A stretch of 64,000 nt of DNA, from positions 4,216,001 through 4,280,000 of the forward strand of contig NZ_CP034142.1 of assembly GCF_003994855.1 (NCBI RefSeq), read 5' to 3'. This DNA is from Marinobacter sp. NP-4(2019). Its GTDB lineage: Bacteria > Pseudomonadota > Gammaproteobacteria > Pseudomonadales > Oleiphilaceae. Positions within the stretch are counted from its first letter, which is position 1, and each line of letters starts with the position of its first letter. Under the pieces are notes generated by a model. That model was not told where the DNA came from, searched no databases, and saw only the letters and a program-made list of their open reading frames with translations. Positions 49,869 to 58,060 of this stretch are shown here, piece by piece. Made by a program: the position numbers and the translations under genes.

Positions 49869-50639
49869 ATGTCATCCCGCCGCAAAGTCTTGTTTGTCTG
49901 TACCGCCAACAGCGCCCGCTCCCTGATGGCCGAAGCGCTGCTGAAAGACATGGCAGGCGACCAGTTCGAAGTCGCCAGTGCCGGCACCCGGCCGGAAAAA
50001 CCGCACCCGCTGGCCCTGCAATGCATCCGCGAGGCGGGCATCAACCCCGATACCGTTTACAGTAAGCCCCTGAGCAGCCTGATCGAAGAACCGTGGGATT
50101 ACATAATTACCCTGTGCGACAAGGCCGCGCAGGAATGCGACTCGATCTGCGAGCCCGCTCAGCGCATCGCCTGGGATTTCCCCGACCCGGCTCCCCGCAA
50201 CAGTCATGGGGCCTTTGCCCTGGTGATGAAAGAACTGCGCGAGCGCCTGAGCCTGTTTGTCATGGTGCACCAGAAAGCCACCAGCCAGGCTGTCAGCTAT
50301 GATCCCGCAGCGGTATTCAAGGCACTTGGGGACGAAAATCGCCTTGCCATCATGCTGATGGTCCATCAGCAAACCGAATTGTGCGTCTGCGAATTCACCG
50401 CCGCGCTGGAGGCATCCCAGCCCAAAGTCAGCCGCCATCTAGCGCAGCTCCGAGAACTGGCACTGCTGGACGACGAACGCCGTGGCCAGTGGGTCTACTA
50501 CCGCCTGCATCCGGCGATGCCCGAATGGGTTCTCGATATCCTGAGCGACACCGCCGACGCCAACGGCCCGTTCCTGAAGCCCTTCCTGACCCGGCTGGCA
50601 ACCATGCCCGACCGTCCCGTTAACATGGAGTGTGTCTGA
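49869..50639 (+). CDS. ArsC-ArsR fusion: arsenate reductase and arsenical repressor
   Basis: The product of 256 residues joins two domains. Residues 1-140 are a low-molecular-weight-phosphatase-type ArsC: VLFVCTANSARSLMAEALL with the C-x5-R P-loop, then WDYIITLCDKAAQEC and AWDFPDPAPRN with the catalytic-loop Asp. Residues about 150-256 are an ArsR winged helix: FKALGDENRLAIMLMVHQQT, ELCVCEFTAALEASQPKVSR (the CVC metal-binding type) and HLAQLRELALLDDERRGQW. It would both reduce arsenate and sense arsenite. The start is ATG 49869 (ATG 49857 also in frame). A long palindrome separates it from the GAPDH gene 148 nt downstream. Confidence 0.92.
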   Translation: MSSRRKVLFVCTANSARSLMAEALLKDMAGDQFEVASAGTRPEKPHPLALQCIREAGINPDTVYSKPLSSLIEEPWDYIITLCDKAAQECDSICEPAQRIAWDFPDPAPRNSHGAFALVMKELRERLSLFVMVHQKATSQAVSYDPAAVFKALGDENRLAIMLMVHQQTELCVCEFTAALEASQPKVSRHLAQLRELALLDDERRGQWVYYRLHPAMPEWVLDILSDTADANGPFLKPFLTRLATMPDRPVNMECV

Positions 50640-50666
50640 GGCAAGTGGCCTGCAAATGTTGAGTTG

Positions 50667-50752
50667 GTGGCGATTGCCGGGGTATGGGGGTCAAAAACAG
50701 GAACCGTGGCTTCCTTGAACGTTTTTGACCCCCATACCCCGGCAATCACCAC
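50667..50752. repeat. Long palindrome between ArsC-ArsR and GAPDH genes
   Basis: The arms 50672-50698 and 50721-50747 are perfect 27-bp complements, extending to 50667/50752 with one mismatch. The inner spacer has a small AGGAA/TTCCT stem. The inner ends read GGGTCAAAAAC and GTTTTTGACCC, shared with the elements at 53028-53254. It could act as a processing or attenuation site within the ars operon. Confidence 0.9.
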
Positions 50753-50787
50753 ATCGGATTTAAGTCATCGCCTTCGGGAGAACAGTT

Positions 50788-51792
50788 ATGAGTAAAATCA
50801 AGGTGGGGATCAACGGGTTTGGTCGTATCGGCCGGCTGGCCATGCGGGCAGCCTGGGAGTGGCCGGAGATGGAGTTTGTGGCCATTAACGATCCGGGCGC
50901 CGATGCCGGAACGCTGGCGCATTTGTTGAACTTTGACAGCATCCACGGTCGTTGGGATCACGAAGCCTGTACAGATGGCACCCATGTTGTCATTGGTGAC
51001 CAGCGTATTCGCGTGACTCACAACAAGACCATCGGCGAGACCGACTGGTCCGATTGCGATCTGGTGATCGAGGCCAGTGGCGTTAACAGGAAAGTCAGTG
51101 TCTTACAGGCTTACCTGGATCAGGGTGTGAAGCGCGTTGTTGTCACCGCACCGGTGAAAGAGGCAGGCGCGAAGAACATTGTGGTGGGCGTCAACGATGA
51201 TATTTTTGATCCGGCAAACGACCGGATTGTTACCGCCGCCTCCTGCACCACCAACTGCCTGGCACCAGTGGTCAAGGTGATTCACGAGAAACTGGGCATC
51301 AAACACGGGTCCATTACGACCATTCACAGCCTGACCAACACCCAGACCATTATTGATGCGCCCCATAAAGACCTACGGCGGGCACGGGCCTGCGGCAGTT
51401 CGTTGATCCCGACGACCACTGGTTCGGCCACCGCGATCATTGAGATCTTCCCGGAACTGAAGGGCCGGCTTGATGGCCACGCCGTGCGGGTTCCGCTGAC
51501 CAACGCCTCACTGACCGACTGCGTCTTTGAAGTGAACCAGCCCACCGACCGGGAAACCGTTAATCAGTTACTGAAGGAAGCTGCTGAAGGTGAGCTGAAA
51601 GGCATTCTGGGTTACGAGGAACGACCGCTGGTATCCATCGACTACAAGACCGATCCGCGCTCATCCATTATCGATGCCCTGTCCACCATGGTGGTCAACG
51701 GCACCCAAGTGAAGATCTACGCCTGGTACGACAACGAATGGGGCTACGCCAACCGCACCGCCGAGCTGGCGCGCCGGGTGGGTTCTGCCTGA
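50788..51792 (+). CDS. Glyceraldehyde-3-phosphate dehydrogenase of the arsenic type
   Basis: With arsenate in place of phosphate, GAPDH forms 1-arseno-3-phosphoglycerate from glyceraldehyde-3-phosphate; ArsJ then exports this compound. The 334-residue product has the NAD-binding start KVGINGFGRIGRLAMRAAWE, the catalytic Cys in TAASCTTNCLAPVVK, HSLTNTQTIID, and WYDNEWGYANRTAELARRV at the end. Its place directly before arsJ (1 nt apart) identifies it as the arsenate-resistance paralogue rather than the glycolytic one. GGGAGAACAG precedes ATG 50788. Confidence 0.93.
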   Translation: MSKIKVGINGFGRIGRLAMRAAWEWPEMEFVAINDPGADAGTLAHLLNFDSIHGRWDHEACTDGTHVVIGDQRIRVTHNKTIGETDWSDCDLVIEASGVNRKVSVLQAYLDQGVKRVVVTAPVKEAGAKNIVVGVNDDIFDPANDRIVTAASCTTNCLAPVVKVIHEKLGIKHGSITTIHSLTNTQTIIDAPHKDLRRARACGSSLIPTTTGSATAIIEIFPELKGRLDGHAVRVPLTNASLTDCVFEVNQPTDRETVNQLLKEAAEGELKGILGYEERPLVSIDYKTDPRSSIIDALSTMVVNGTQVKIYAWYDNEWGYANRTAELARRVGSA

Positions 51793-51793
51793 G

Positions 51794-52996
51794 ATGACTG
51801 CAGCTATCCGACAGTATCTGGTGATCACCGGCAACTACTGGGCCTTCACGCTCACGGACGGCGCCCTGCGGATGCTGGTGGTGCTGCACTTCCACCAGTT
51901 GGGCTACTCGCCACTGGAAATCGCGCTGCTGTTCATTTTCTACGAGTTTTTCGGCGTGGTGACCAACCTGGTGGGCGGCTACCTCGGTGCCCGCATCGGT
52001 CTGAACCGCACCATGAACCTGGGGCTGTTTCTGCAAGTGCTGGCGCTGGGCATGCTCGCGGTACCGGCAGCCATGCTCACCGTGCCCTGGGTTATGGCGG
52101 CACAGGCCCTGTCTGGCATCGCCAAAGACCTGAACAAAATGTCCGCCAAGAGCGGGATCAAACTGCTGGTACCCGACGAACAACAGGGCCGGCTTTATAA
52201 GTGGGTGGCCATCCTCACCGGCTCCAAGAACACCCTGAAAGGCGTCGGCTTCTTCCTCGGCGGGGTACTGTTAATGGCCGCCGGCTTCAAGGGTGCGGTC
52301 ATCATCATGGGCGCCGGCCTGCTGCTGGTGTGGCTGGCCAGCCTGTTCCTGCTCAAACAGGAACTGGGCAAGAGCAAGGCCAAACCCAAATTCACCGACA
52401 TCCTCTCCAAGAGCCGCGCCATCAACGTCCTCTCCGCCGCCCGCCTGTTCCTCTTCGGCGCCCGCGACGTCTGGTTCGTCGTGGCCCTACCGGTGTACCT
52501 GCACACCGTCTTCGGCTGGGATTTCTGGAAAGTCGGCGGCTTCATGGCCACCTGGATCATCGGCTACGGCTTCATCCAGACCATAGCGCCGCGTATCACC
52601 GGCAACATGGAAGGCAAGCAACCGGCAGTACTCTGGGCCGCCGCCCTGGCATTGATCCCAGCAGCGATTGCCATTGGCCTGATGGCAGGCTGGTCGCCCC
52701 AGATTGTGGTGATCGGGGGCCTGTTGTTATTCGGCGTACTGTTTGCCATCAACTCCTCCCTCCACAGCTATCTGATCGTCAGCTATGCACGGGGCGATGG
52801 CGTGTCACTTGATGTAGGCTTCTACTACATGTCCAATGCCGCAGGAAGACTGCTCGGCACCATCCTGTCCGGCTGGATTTACCAGGCCTATGGCCTCGAA
52901 GCCTGCCTATGGATATCCGCCGGCCTGGTAGCAATGGCCGCCGCCCTGGCCTCTGGCTTACCCGAAAAGCAAGCGCGGCAAACCAAACAGACATAA
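51794..52996 (+). CDS. arsJ: ArsJ, organoarsenical (1-arseno-3-phosphoglycerate) efflux MFS transporter
   Basis: Exports 1-arseno-3-phosphoglycerate, which breaks down to arsenate outside, giving arsenate resistance. The 400-residue product has about 11-12 hydrophobic segments and the ArsJ hallmarks: an N-terminal NYWAFTLTDGALRMLVVLHF, EFFGVVTNLVGGYLGARIGL, GIAKDLNKMSAKSGIKLLVP, and a second-half LFLFGARDVWFVVALPVYL. It starts 1 nt after the GAPDH stop, the known gap-arsJ pairing. Followed by a hairpin array on the convergent side. Confidence 0.95.
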   Translation: MTAAIRQYLVITGNYWAFTLTDGALRMLVVLHFHQLGYSPLEIALLFIFYEFFGVVTNLVGGYLGARIGLNRTMNLGLFLQVLALGMLAVPAAMLTVPWVMAAQALSGIAKDLNKMSAKSGIKLLVPDEQQGRLYKWVAILTGSKNTLKGVGFFLGGVLLMAAGFKGAVIIMGAGLLLVWLASLFLLKQELGKSKAKPKFTDILSKSRAINVLSAARLFLFGARDVWFVVALPVYLHTVFGWDFWKVGGFMATWIIGYGFIQTIAPRITGNMEGKQPAVLWAAALALIPAAIAIGLMAGWSPQIVVIGGLLLFGVLFAINSSLHSYLIVSYARGDGVSLDVGFYYMSNAAGRLLGTILSGWIYQAYGLEACLWISAGLVAMAAALASGLPEKQARQTKQT

Positions 52997-53027
52997 CCCT
53001 CGAACGGTTCAGCACACGGTCGATCAA

Positions 53028-53254
53028 GGGCCGGTGGGGTCACAGAGTCAAAAAATTCAAAGAAACCACGTTTCTCCTTTTTGGCTCTATGGATCCAACA
53101 AGGGCTGGCGGGGCCACAGGGTCAAAAAATTCAAAGAAACCACCGTTTCTCCTTTTTGGCTCTATGGATCCAACAAGGGCTGGCGGGGCCACAGGGTCAA
53201 AAAATTCAAAGAAACCACCGTTTCTCCTTTTTGACCCTGTGGCCCCGCCAGCCC
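53028..53254. repeat. Three tandem hairpin units (74, 75, 78 nt)
   Basis: Units start at 53028, 53102 and 53177 and share a left half of type GGGGCCACAGGGTCAAAAAA, TTCAAAGAAACC and GTTTCTCCTTTTT. The last unit closes a perfect 27-bp inverted repeat (53177-53203 with 53228-53254). The first two end in a diverged right arm (GGCTCTATGGATCC) that still pairs partly, including G-U pairs. It lies between the convergent arsJ and patatin genes and probably acts as a bidirectional transcription stop or REP-like element. The 75-nt period happens to keep an open frame, but this is not a gene. Confidence 0.9.
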
Positions 53255-53267
53255 GTCTTCCCCCAGC

Positions 53268-54350
53268 TCAAAGCGGCCGAACCACCTCAGCCAACCGCCC
53301 GGAAGCAACCAACTCCATAAACTCATCCCCCAGCCGGTCACTCTCGGCAATCGCCTTACGCCAGGAGCGCTCACGCCCGACATCATCGCCAGCGTACCTC
53401 TCGAAATCCTTCCGATCCGGCAGCTTACGATCCGGTAACGACTCCAGATACTCCCGTGAAGGCGCCACCAGCAACACATCCTGAAGACGGGTCGCATCAC
53501 CGCGACGCCAGGGCAGACTCTTGTCGAACCACCCTGGCACCACCTTATCCGTGAAATGCGGGTACAGAATGATGCCCGGCTGCTCATAGGGCAGATCCAG
53601 GTGATAATCCAGCAAACCGCCATCCCGATAAACCCCATCAGGGGCACCGGGAATATTGCGAACACCAGACATCACCATCGGAATCGATGCCGAAGCCAGC
53701 AACGCCGGCAACAGATTATCCCGGGTCAGCGGTACCTCATGGCTGGGGAAATCCACCAGCTTCGACACCGGCGCTTTCAGACGGGCATCGTGAATAATAC
53801 CGCGCTCCATAAAACGTCCCAGATGACGACGACTGACCATATTCGCACTGATCGCATTCATCAGCCCCAGACTGAGACGCCCCCTCGTGTCATGCTCCAG
53901 CAGACCACGACTACGAACCACCACCACATTCAGGCGATAAAGCGGGTGATTCAGCAAATAGTCCTCGTGACCGCCCAGCAGTTCTTCCAGAAACAGGACA
54001 CTCTTGCGGCTCACTTCCGCCGTACTCACACCCTTGGCAAACCGTTGGGAAGTATAAAGGTCGGCCAGGCGTGCCAACTGGGCCTTGGGATCGTCGGTCG
54101 AGGCAACCGCGGCGAAACGCCAGCTACCGATCGAGGAACCGATCAACGACCGTTCCTGCGGGACCGCGGGCAACCAGTCACCAAAAATGGCCTTGTCCAG
54201 CCCCGAAATACCCAGGGCCTTGGGGCCGCCAGCGGCGCCAGGGATGACATGGACATCCTCAGCCGACAGCGGCTTGTCCTCCAGCCGCTGCAGGGCACGA
54301 CGACCCGCCCGGATAGTCAGCGCAGGCGATCGGGTATGTATGGCTGTCAT
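53268..54350 (-). CDS. Patatin-like phospholipase family protein
   Basis: The product of 360 residues has an oxyanion-hole Gly-rich start (VIPGAAGGPKALGISGL), the nucleophile elbow GSSIGSW (Ser73), and the catalytic Asp in YRDGGLLDYHLDLP, i.e. the Ser-Asp dyad of patatins. No signal peptide, so it is probably cytoplasmic or secreted by another route. The substrate is unknown beyond lipid acyl hydrolysis expected of the family. It ends 14 nt from the hairpin array after arsJ. ATG 54350; GGGGGAGCATC lies upstream. Confidence 0.85.
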   Translation of the reverse strand: MTAIHTRSPALTIRAGRRALQRLEDKPLSAEDVHVIPGAAGGPKALGISGLDKAIFGDWLPAVPQERSLIGSSIGSWRFAAVASTDDPKAQLARLADLYTSQRFAKGVSTAEVSRKSVLFLEELLGGHEDYLLNHPLYRLNVVVVRSRGLLEHDTRGRLSLGLMNAISANMVSRRHLGRFMERGIIHDARLKAPVSKLVDFPSHEVPLTRDNLLPALLASASIPMVMSGVRNIPGAPDGVYRDGGLLDYHLDLPYEQPGIILYPHFTDKVVPGWFDKSLPWRRGDATRLQDVLLVAPSREYLESLPDRKLPDRKDFERYAGDDVGRERSWRKAIAESDRLGDEFMELVASGRLAEVVRPL

Positions 54351-54524
54351 GATGCTCCCCCTATGAAAACTCCGGGAGTTTAGCGAACTGCCAGGCTCTC
54401 AGCCAGAGGCCGCGCAGCTATACCGGTCGCTAATTGTGCCACACCCGACGACACACCATGCTAGACTTTCTGGAGTGCGGTCACGGAAGCGGGCTCAATA
54501 GGACAGGAACAGCGGGAGTGTGCT

Positions 54525-55595
54525 GTGAATCCATTACTCTCAACGGACAAAGTCGCCACCAACCCTACCCTCGCAGTGCTGGGTTTCAAGCGTCAGATCG
54601 TCTACCACCTCCACTTCTGGGCGTTTATTGCCGTCGCCCCACTGGTCCTGGTGCAGTGGAATCACGGCAATTATCTGCTATCGGGGCTGCTGATCCTATT
54701 CTGCATCAATGCCTTGCTGGTGATCGCGCTTCTCCGGTTCCGCAATATCTATTTTCTCAAAGGACGACTGTTTCCCTTGCTGGCGGTCATCTGCGCAGGC
54801 TATTCCACGACCATCAACGGCCATGCCGGCCTTTACTGGGCTTACCCGGCCGCCACGGCCCTATTTTTTCTGTTGCCATTACGGGAGGCCACCATCTGCA
54901 ACATTTTTTTTGTCACGGTAATGGCGGTGGTGTCGTTTCTCCAGTTTCCGGAGGCGGATTTCTGGCGCATCACCTTTTCCCTTGGCCTTACCTGCGTGTT
55001 TGCAATGGTGTTTGCCTGGCTGGTCGGTCGACTCCAGGGCGAACTCACGCGCCTGGCCACCACCGACCCCCTCACCGGCTGCCTCAATCGATCGCAGCTG
55101 GCCGACATCCTCAACAGCCAGATCCAGATGCGGGAACGTTACGAACGGGTATCCAGCCTGATCCTGCTGGATCTCGACTACTTCAAGACAATTAACGACC
55201 AATGGGGGCATCTCGCCGGCGATCAGGTACTGACGGAACTGGCAGTAAGGATTCGACGGCGCCTTCGGGAAAGTGACCAGTTGTTTCGAATTGGCGGTGA
55301 AGAATTCATGCTGGTGTTACCGGAAACCCGCCAGCGGGACGCCGAGACCCTGGCCCAGGAGTTGCTGACCAGCATCAGCGCGAGACCTTTTGTGGATGAT
55401 ATCCGGCTCACGGCCAGTGCCAGCGTGGCGGAAGTGGCCAAAGGTGAAACCTGGTCAGTGTGGCTGAATCGTGCTGACCAGTCACTGTACCGGGCCAAAT
55501 CCCAGGGGCGGAATCAGGTCATCAGCGCCCCAAAATCCGTGAACGTCTCACGTCCAACCGACGAGGGCGGCGGGGAACTGATCGCTGACACCTGA
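54525..55595 (+). CDS. Membrane diguanylate cyclase
   Basis: The product of 356 residues has about six N-terminal membrane helices (about 30-170; unnamed MASE-like sensor), then a GGDEF domain: LTRLATTDPLTGCLNRSQLA, LILLDLDYFKTINDQWGHLA, and the active-site RIGGEEFMLVLPETR (GGEEF at 257-261, an active variant). An allosteric I-site RxxD could not be placed with confidence. It should make c-di-GMP from two GTP. The start is GTG 54525 with GGGAG upstream. Convergent with the next gene (14 nt). Confidence 0.9.
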   Translation: MNPLLSTDKVATNPTLAVLGFKRQIVYHLHFWAFIAVAPLVLVQWNHGNYLLSGLLILFCINALLVIALLRFRNIYFLKGRLFPLLAVICAGYSTTINGHAGLYWAYPAATALFFLLPLREATICNIFFVTVMAVVSFLQFPEADFWRITFSLGLTCVFAMVFAWLVGRLQGELTRLATTDPLTGCLNRSQLADILNSQIQMRERYERVSSLILLDLDYFKTINDQWGHLAGDQVLTELAVRIRRRLRESDQLFRIGGEEFMLVLPETRQRDAETLAQELLTSISARPFVDDIRLTASASVAEVAKGETWSVWLNRADQSLYRAKSQGRNQVISAPKSVNVSRPTDEGGGELIADT

Positions 55596-55609
55596 GAACC
55601 TGTCGGCGA

Positions 55610-56524
55610 TTACTGCTGCTTGCGAAACTCCCGGTAAGCTGAAAACACGTCCCAGGGGCTCTCAAAATGCGGGTAATGCCCCACATTGCGCAAACTGACA
55701 ACATCGGCGTTCGGTACCAGTTCCCGGTAGCGCCTCGCCATGGCGGCACCGGAAACCGGATCGGCGACACCGGACACCAACCGCATGGGCTGCGTGGCCT
55801 TCTGCAGGGCGCCCACCCACCGATTACGGTGACAACGCCGTTCTTCCATAAAATGAATCAGGTGATGAAGGATGCCGCGGCCGTTGTTGTAGGTAAGTAA
55901 TTGCCAGAAGTCGTCCATGTCCTGGCGGTCCGGCGGGTTGGCCGGTCCCAGCAACCGGCGGAAATTGCGCTCAAAGGTCCGGCGACTCAGGCCACGACTG
56001 ATCAGGCCACCCAGAGGACTACACAGCAGCTTCTGGATCAACAGAGGGTGGTGAACCTCCGGAAACAGGGCGCCGTTGAGAAAACAGATACTGGCAATGC
56101 GAAACGGCAACGTGCCTTCCTGTTCCCTGGCCAGCAACTCCTGAGTCACACTGCAGCCATAGTCGTGGGCAAACAGGTGGACGGTTTTAAGGCCCAGGCC
56201 GGAAATCCAGCCTTCGAACAGATCAGCTTGGTCTTCAATACTGTAGTCGTATGGTACCGGCTTGTCGGAAAAACCGAACCCCAGCATATCCAGTACCAGC
56301 ACGTTGTACTGCTGGGTCAGCATTGGCCACATTCGGTGCCAGTCCCAACTGGCGGTTGGAAACCCGTGCAGCAGGATCAGCGGCTCGCCCTGCCCCGCCA
56401 TCCGGCTGAAAATGGCATGGCCTTCATAACTGAACCATTTGCCGCCCTGTTGCCACCACTCCAGTGTTCCAACCTGTTGAGCGCTCCGGGAAGCCATTGT
56501 GTGTCCAGCGATGACCTGATCCAT
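55610..56524 (-). CDS. Alpha/beta hydrolase, haloalkane-dehalogenase-like
   Basis: The product of 304 residues has the oxyanion region LILLHGFPTASWDWHRMW, the strand VLDMLGFGFSDKP, and a nucleophile elbow HLFAHDYGCSVTQE in which Asp replaces Ser, as in haloalkane dehalogenases and epoxide hydrolases. The C-terminal catalytic His is in NVGHYPHFESP. The cap region (about 150-240) is long. Dehalogenase or epoxide-hydrolase activity is possible but not shown. The start ATG 56524 has AGGA upstream; ATG 56497 is possible. Confidence 0.85.
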   Translation of the reverse strand: MDQVIAGHTMASRSAQQVGTLEWWQQGGKWFSYEGHAIFSRMAGQGEPLILLHGFPTASWDWHRMWPMLTQQYNVLVLDMLGFGFSDKPVPYDYSIEDQADLFEGWISGLGLKTVHLFAHDYGCSVTQELLAREQEGTLPFRIASICFLNGALFPEVHHPLLIQKLLCSPLGGLISRGLSRRTFERNFRRLLGPANPPDRQDMDDFWQLLTYNNGRGILHHLIHFMEERRCHRNRWVGALQKATQPMRLVSGVADPVSGAAMARRYRELVPNADVVSLRNVGHYPHFESPWDVFSAYREFRKQQ

Positions 56525-56721
56525 GCCCTGTTCCTGGAAAAGTTTGCAGACTAAAACTGTAGAACAAACCTGTGGGAGCCGCCATAGCTGTGGAGCGGAT
56601 TTGCGGGTGTTATCCCGGCCACGTGTAGTCTTTTGCGGACCGGTCCACGTAAACCATGGAGATAACCGGCGATTTCCCTTAAGCTTCGCCTTGAATCAGA
56701 CACTGAATACCGGAACCGATT

Positions 56722-57291
56722 ATGAGCAACTCCCTGGAAGATTTGGCCGGCCATTTCCGCGACATCATCAATGGCCTGGGGGAAGACACCTCCCGCGAGG
56801 GCCTGATGGACACACCCAAGCGCGCGGCCAAGGCCATGCAGTTCCTGACCAACGGCTATCAGCAGGACCTGGGTGAACTGGTCAACAACGCCGTCTTTGA
56901 ATCCTCCATGGACGAGATGGTGATGATTCAGGACATCGAACTCTACAGTATGTGCGAACACCACATGTTACCGTTTATCGGCAAGTGCCATATCGCCTAC
57001 CTGCCGCAGGGCAAGGTTCTCGGGCTGTCCAAGTTTGCTCGTATCGTCGACATGTACGCACGCAGGTTGCAGATCCAGGAAAACCTGACCCGGGAAATCG
57101 CCGAAGCCATCGAGTCGGTCACCGGTGCCAAGGGCGTGGCAGTGGTGATCGAGGCTCAGCACATGTGCATGATGATGCGGGGCGTGGAGAAACAGAATTC
57201 CCGCATGAAGACCTCCGTGATGCTGGGCCAGTTCCGCAAATCCCAGGCGACCCGAACCGAATTCCTGCAACTGCTCAGCCACCGGGACTGA
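56722..57291 (+). CDS. folE: GTP cyclohydrolase I
   Basis: First enzyme of tetrahydrofolate/pterin synthesis, converting GTP to dihydroneopterin triphosphate. The 189-residue product is usual for the bacterial enzyme. It shows GLMDTPKRAAKAMQFLTNGY, the zinc ligands in YSMCEHHMLPFIGKCHIAYL (Cys and His), and MMMRGVEKQNSRMKTSVMLG near the end. It begins a two-gene unit with folM (4-nt gap). Confidence 0.96.
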   Translation: MSNSLEDLAGHFRDIINGLGEDTSREGLMDTPKRAAKAMQFLTNGYQQDLGELVNNAVFESSMDEMVMIQDIELYSMCEHHMLPFIGKCHIAYLPQGKVLGLSKFARIVDMYARRLQIQENLTREIAEAIESVTGAKGVAVVIEAQHMCMMMRGVEKQNSRMKTSVMLGQFRKSQATRTEFLQLLSHRD

Positions 57292-57295
57292 TCCC

Positions 57296-58060
57296 ATGTC
57301 GGCCGCGCCAGTTGCCGTAATCACCGGTGCCGGACGAAGGCTTGGCTATGAAGTGAGCCTGGCCCTGGTTGAGCGGGGCTACCGGGTATTCGCCCTGCAC
57401 CGGACCCACACCGAAGAGGTAGATCACCTCATTCGTCAGGGTGTTACCGCCCTCCAGGTCGACCTGGCCGATCCGGATGCGGTCCAGGCCCGGATTGATG
57501 ACATAGTGCGCGCCACGACCAGCGTCAGTCTGCTGGTGAACAACGCCTCCGCCTTCGAAACCGATGCCGAAAATCCACAGGAGCGACCAGCCCAGGCCGC
57601 CCGCCTGTTTCAGACCAACAGCACGGCCCCCATGCAGTTGATGCACGGACTGGCCCCAGCTCTGGAAACCGCGGCCAGGGAATACGGGCGCCCGTCACTG
57701 ATCGTCAACATCACCGATATCTTCACCGAACGCCCCAACCCGCTTTATGGCGCCTACTGTGCGTCCAAGGCGGCCCTGGCCAACCTGACCCTGAGCTATG
57801 CCGCACTGCTGGCGCCCGATGTGCGGGTCAATGCCATTATGCCCGGCCCCATAGGCTTCCTGCCCCGTCATACCGACAGCCAGAGACAGCAGGTGTTGTC
57901 AGAGACCCTGCTGGCCCGTGAGGGAGGCTTTCACAGTGTGGTCATGCAGGTGTTGGCCCTGCTGGACAACGATTTCATCACCGGCGCGCAGATCCCGGTG
58001 GATGGTGGCCGACGCCTGGCCCAGGGTATGGCCCGCCACGGTCAGGGAAGCGCGGACTGA
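57296..58060 (+). CDS. folM: Pteridine reductase / dihydromonapterin reductase FolM (SDR family)
   Basis: Short-chain dehydrogenase that reduces dihydromonapterin or dihydrofolate with NADPH. The 254-residue product has the cofactor motif VITGAGRRLGYEVSLALVER (TGxGRR of FolM), an NNAS motif (LLVNNASAFE), the catalytic YGAYCASKAAL (Y-x-x-x-K), and the end ITGAQIPVDGGRRLAQ. It follows folE by 4 nt, in a pterin context. The last 54 codons run antisense to the C-terminal part of the folK-like gene (162-nt overlap). Confidence 0.9.
   Translation: MSAAPVAVITGAGRRLGYEVSLALVERGYRVFALHRTHTEEVDHLIRQGVTALQVDLADPDAVQARIDDIVRATTSVSLLVNNASAFETDAENPQERPAQAARLFQTNSTAPMQLMHGLAPALETAAREYGRPSLIVNITDIFTERPNPLYGAYCASKAALANLTLSYAALLAPDVRVNAIMPGPIGFLPRHTDSQRQQVLSETLLAREGGFHSVVMQVLALLDNDFITGAQIPVDGGRRLAQGMARHGQGSAD

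Noticed and set aside
53034..53484. Open frame with a 25-residue repeat over the hairpin array
   Set aside because: The 75-nt repeat period keeps one frame open by arithmetic. There is no ribosome site and no protein family match, and the repeats are palindromes better read as DNA or RNA elements.
56570..56640. REP-like phrase (CTGTGGGAGC) upstream of folE
   Set aside because: Resembles common repeats from Pseudomonas-type genomes, but only one weak and imperfect copy could be seen, so it is not listed as a repeat.
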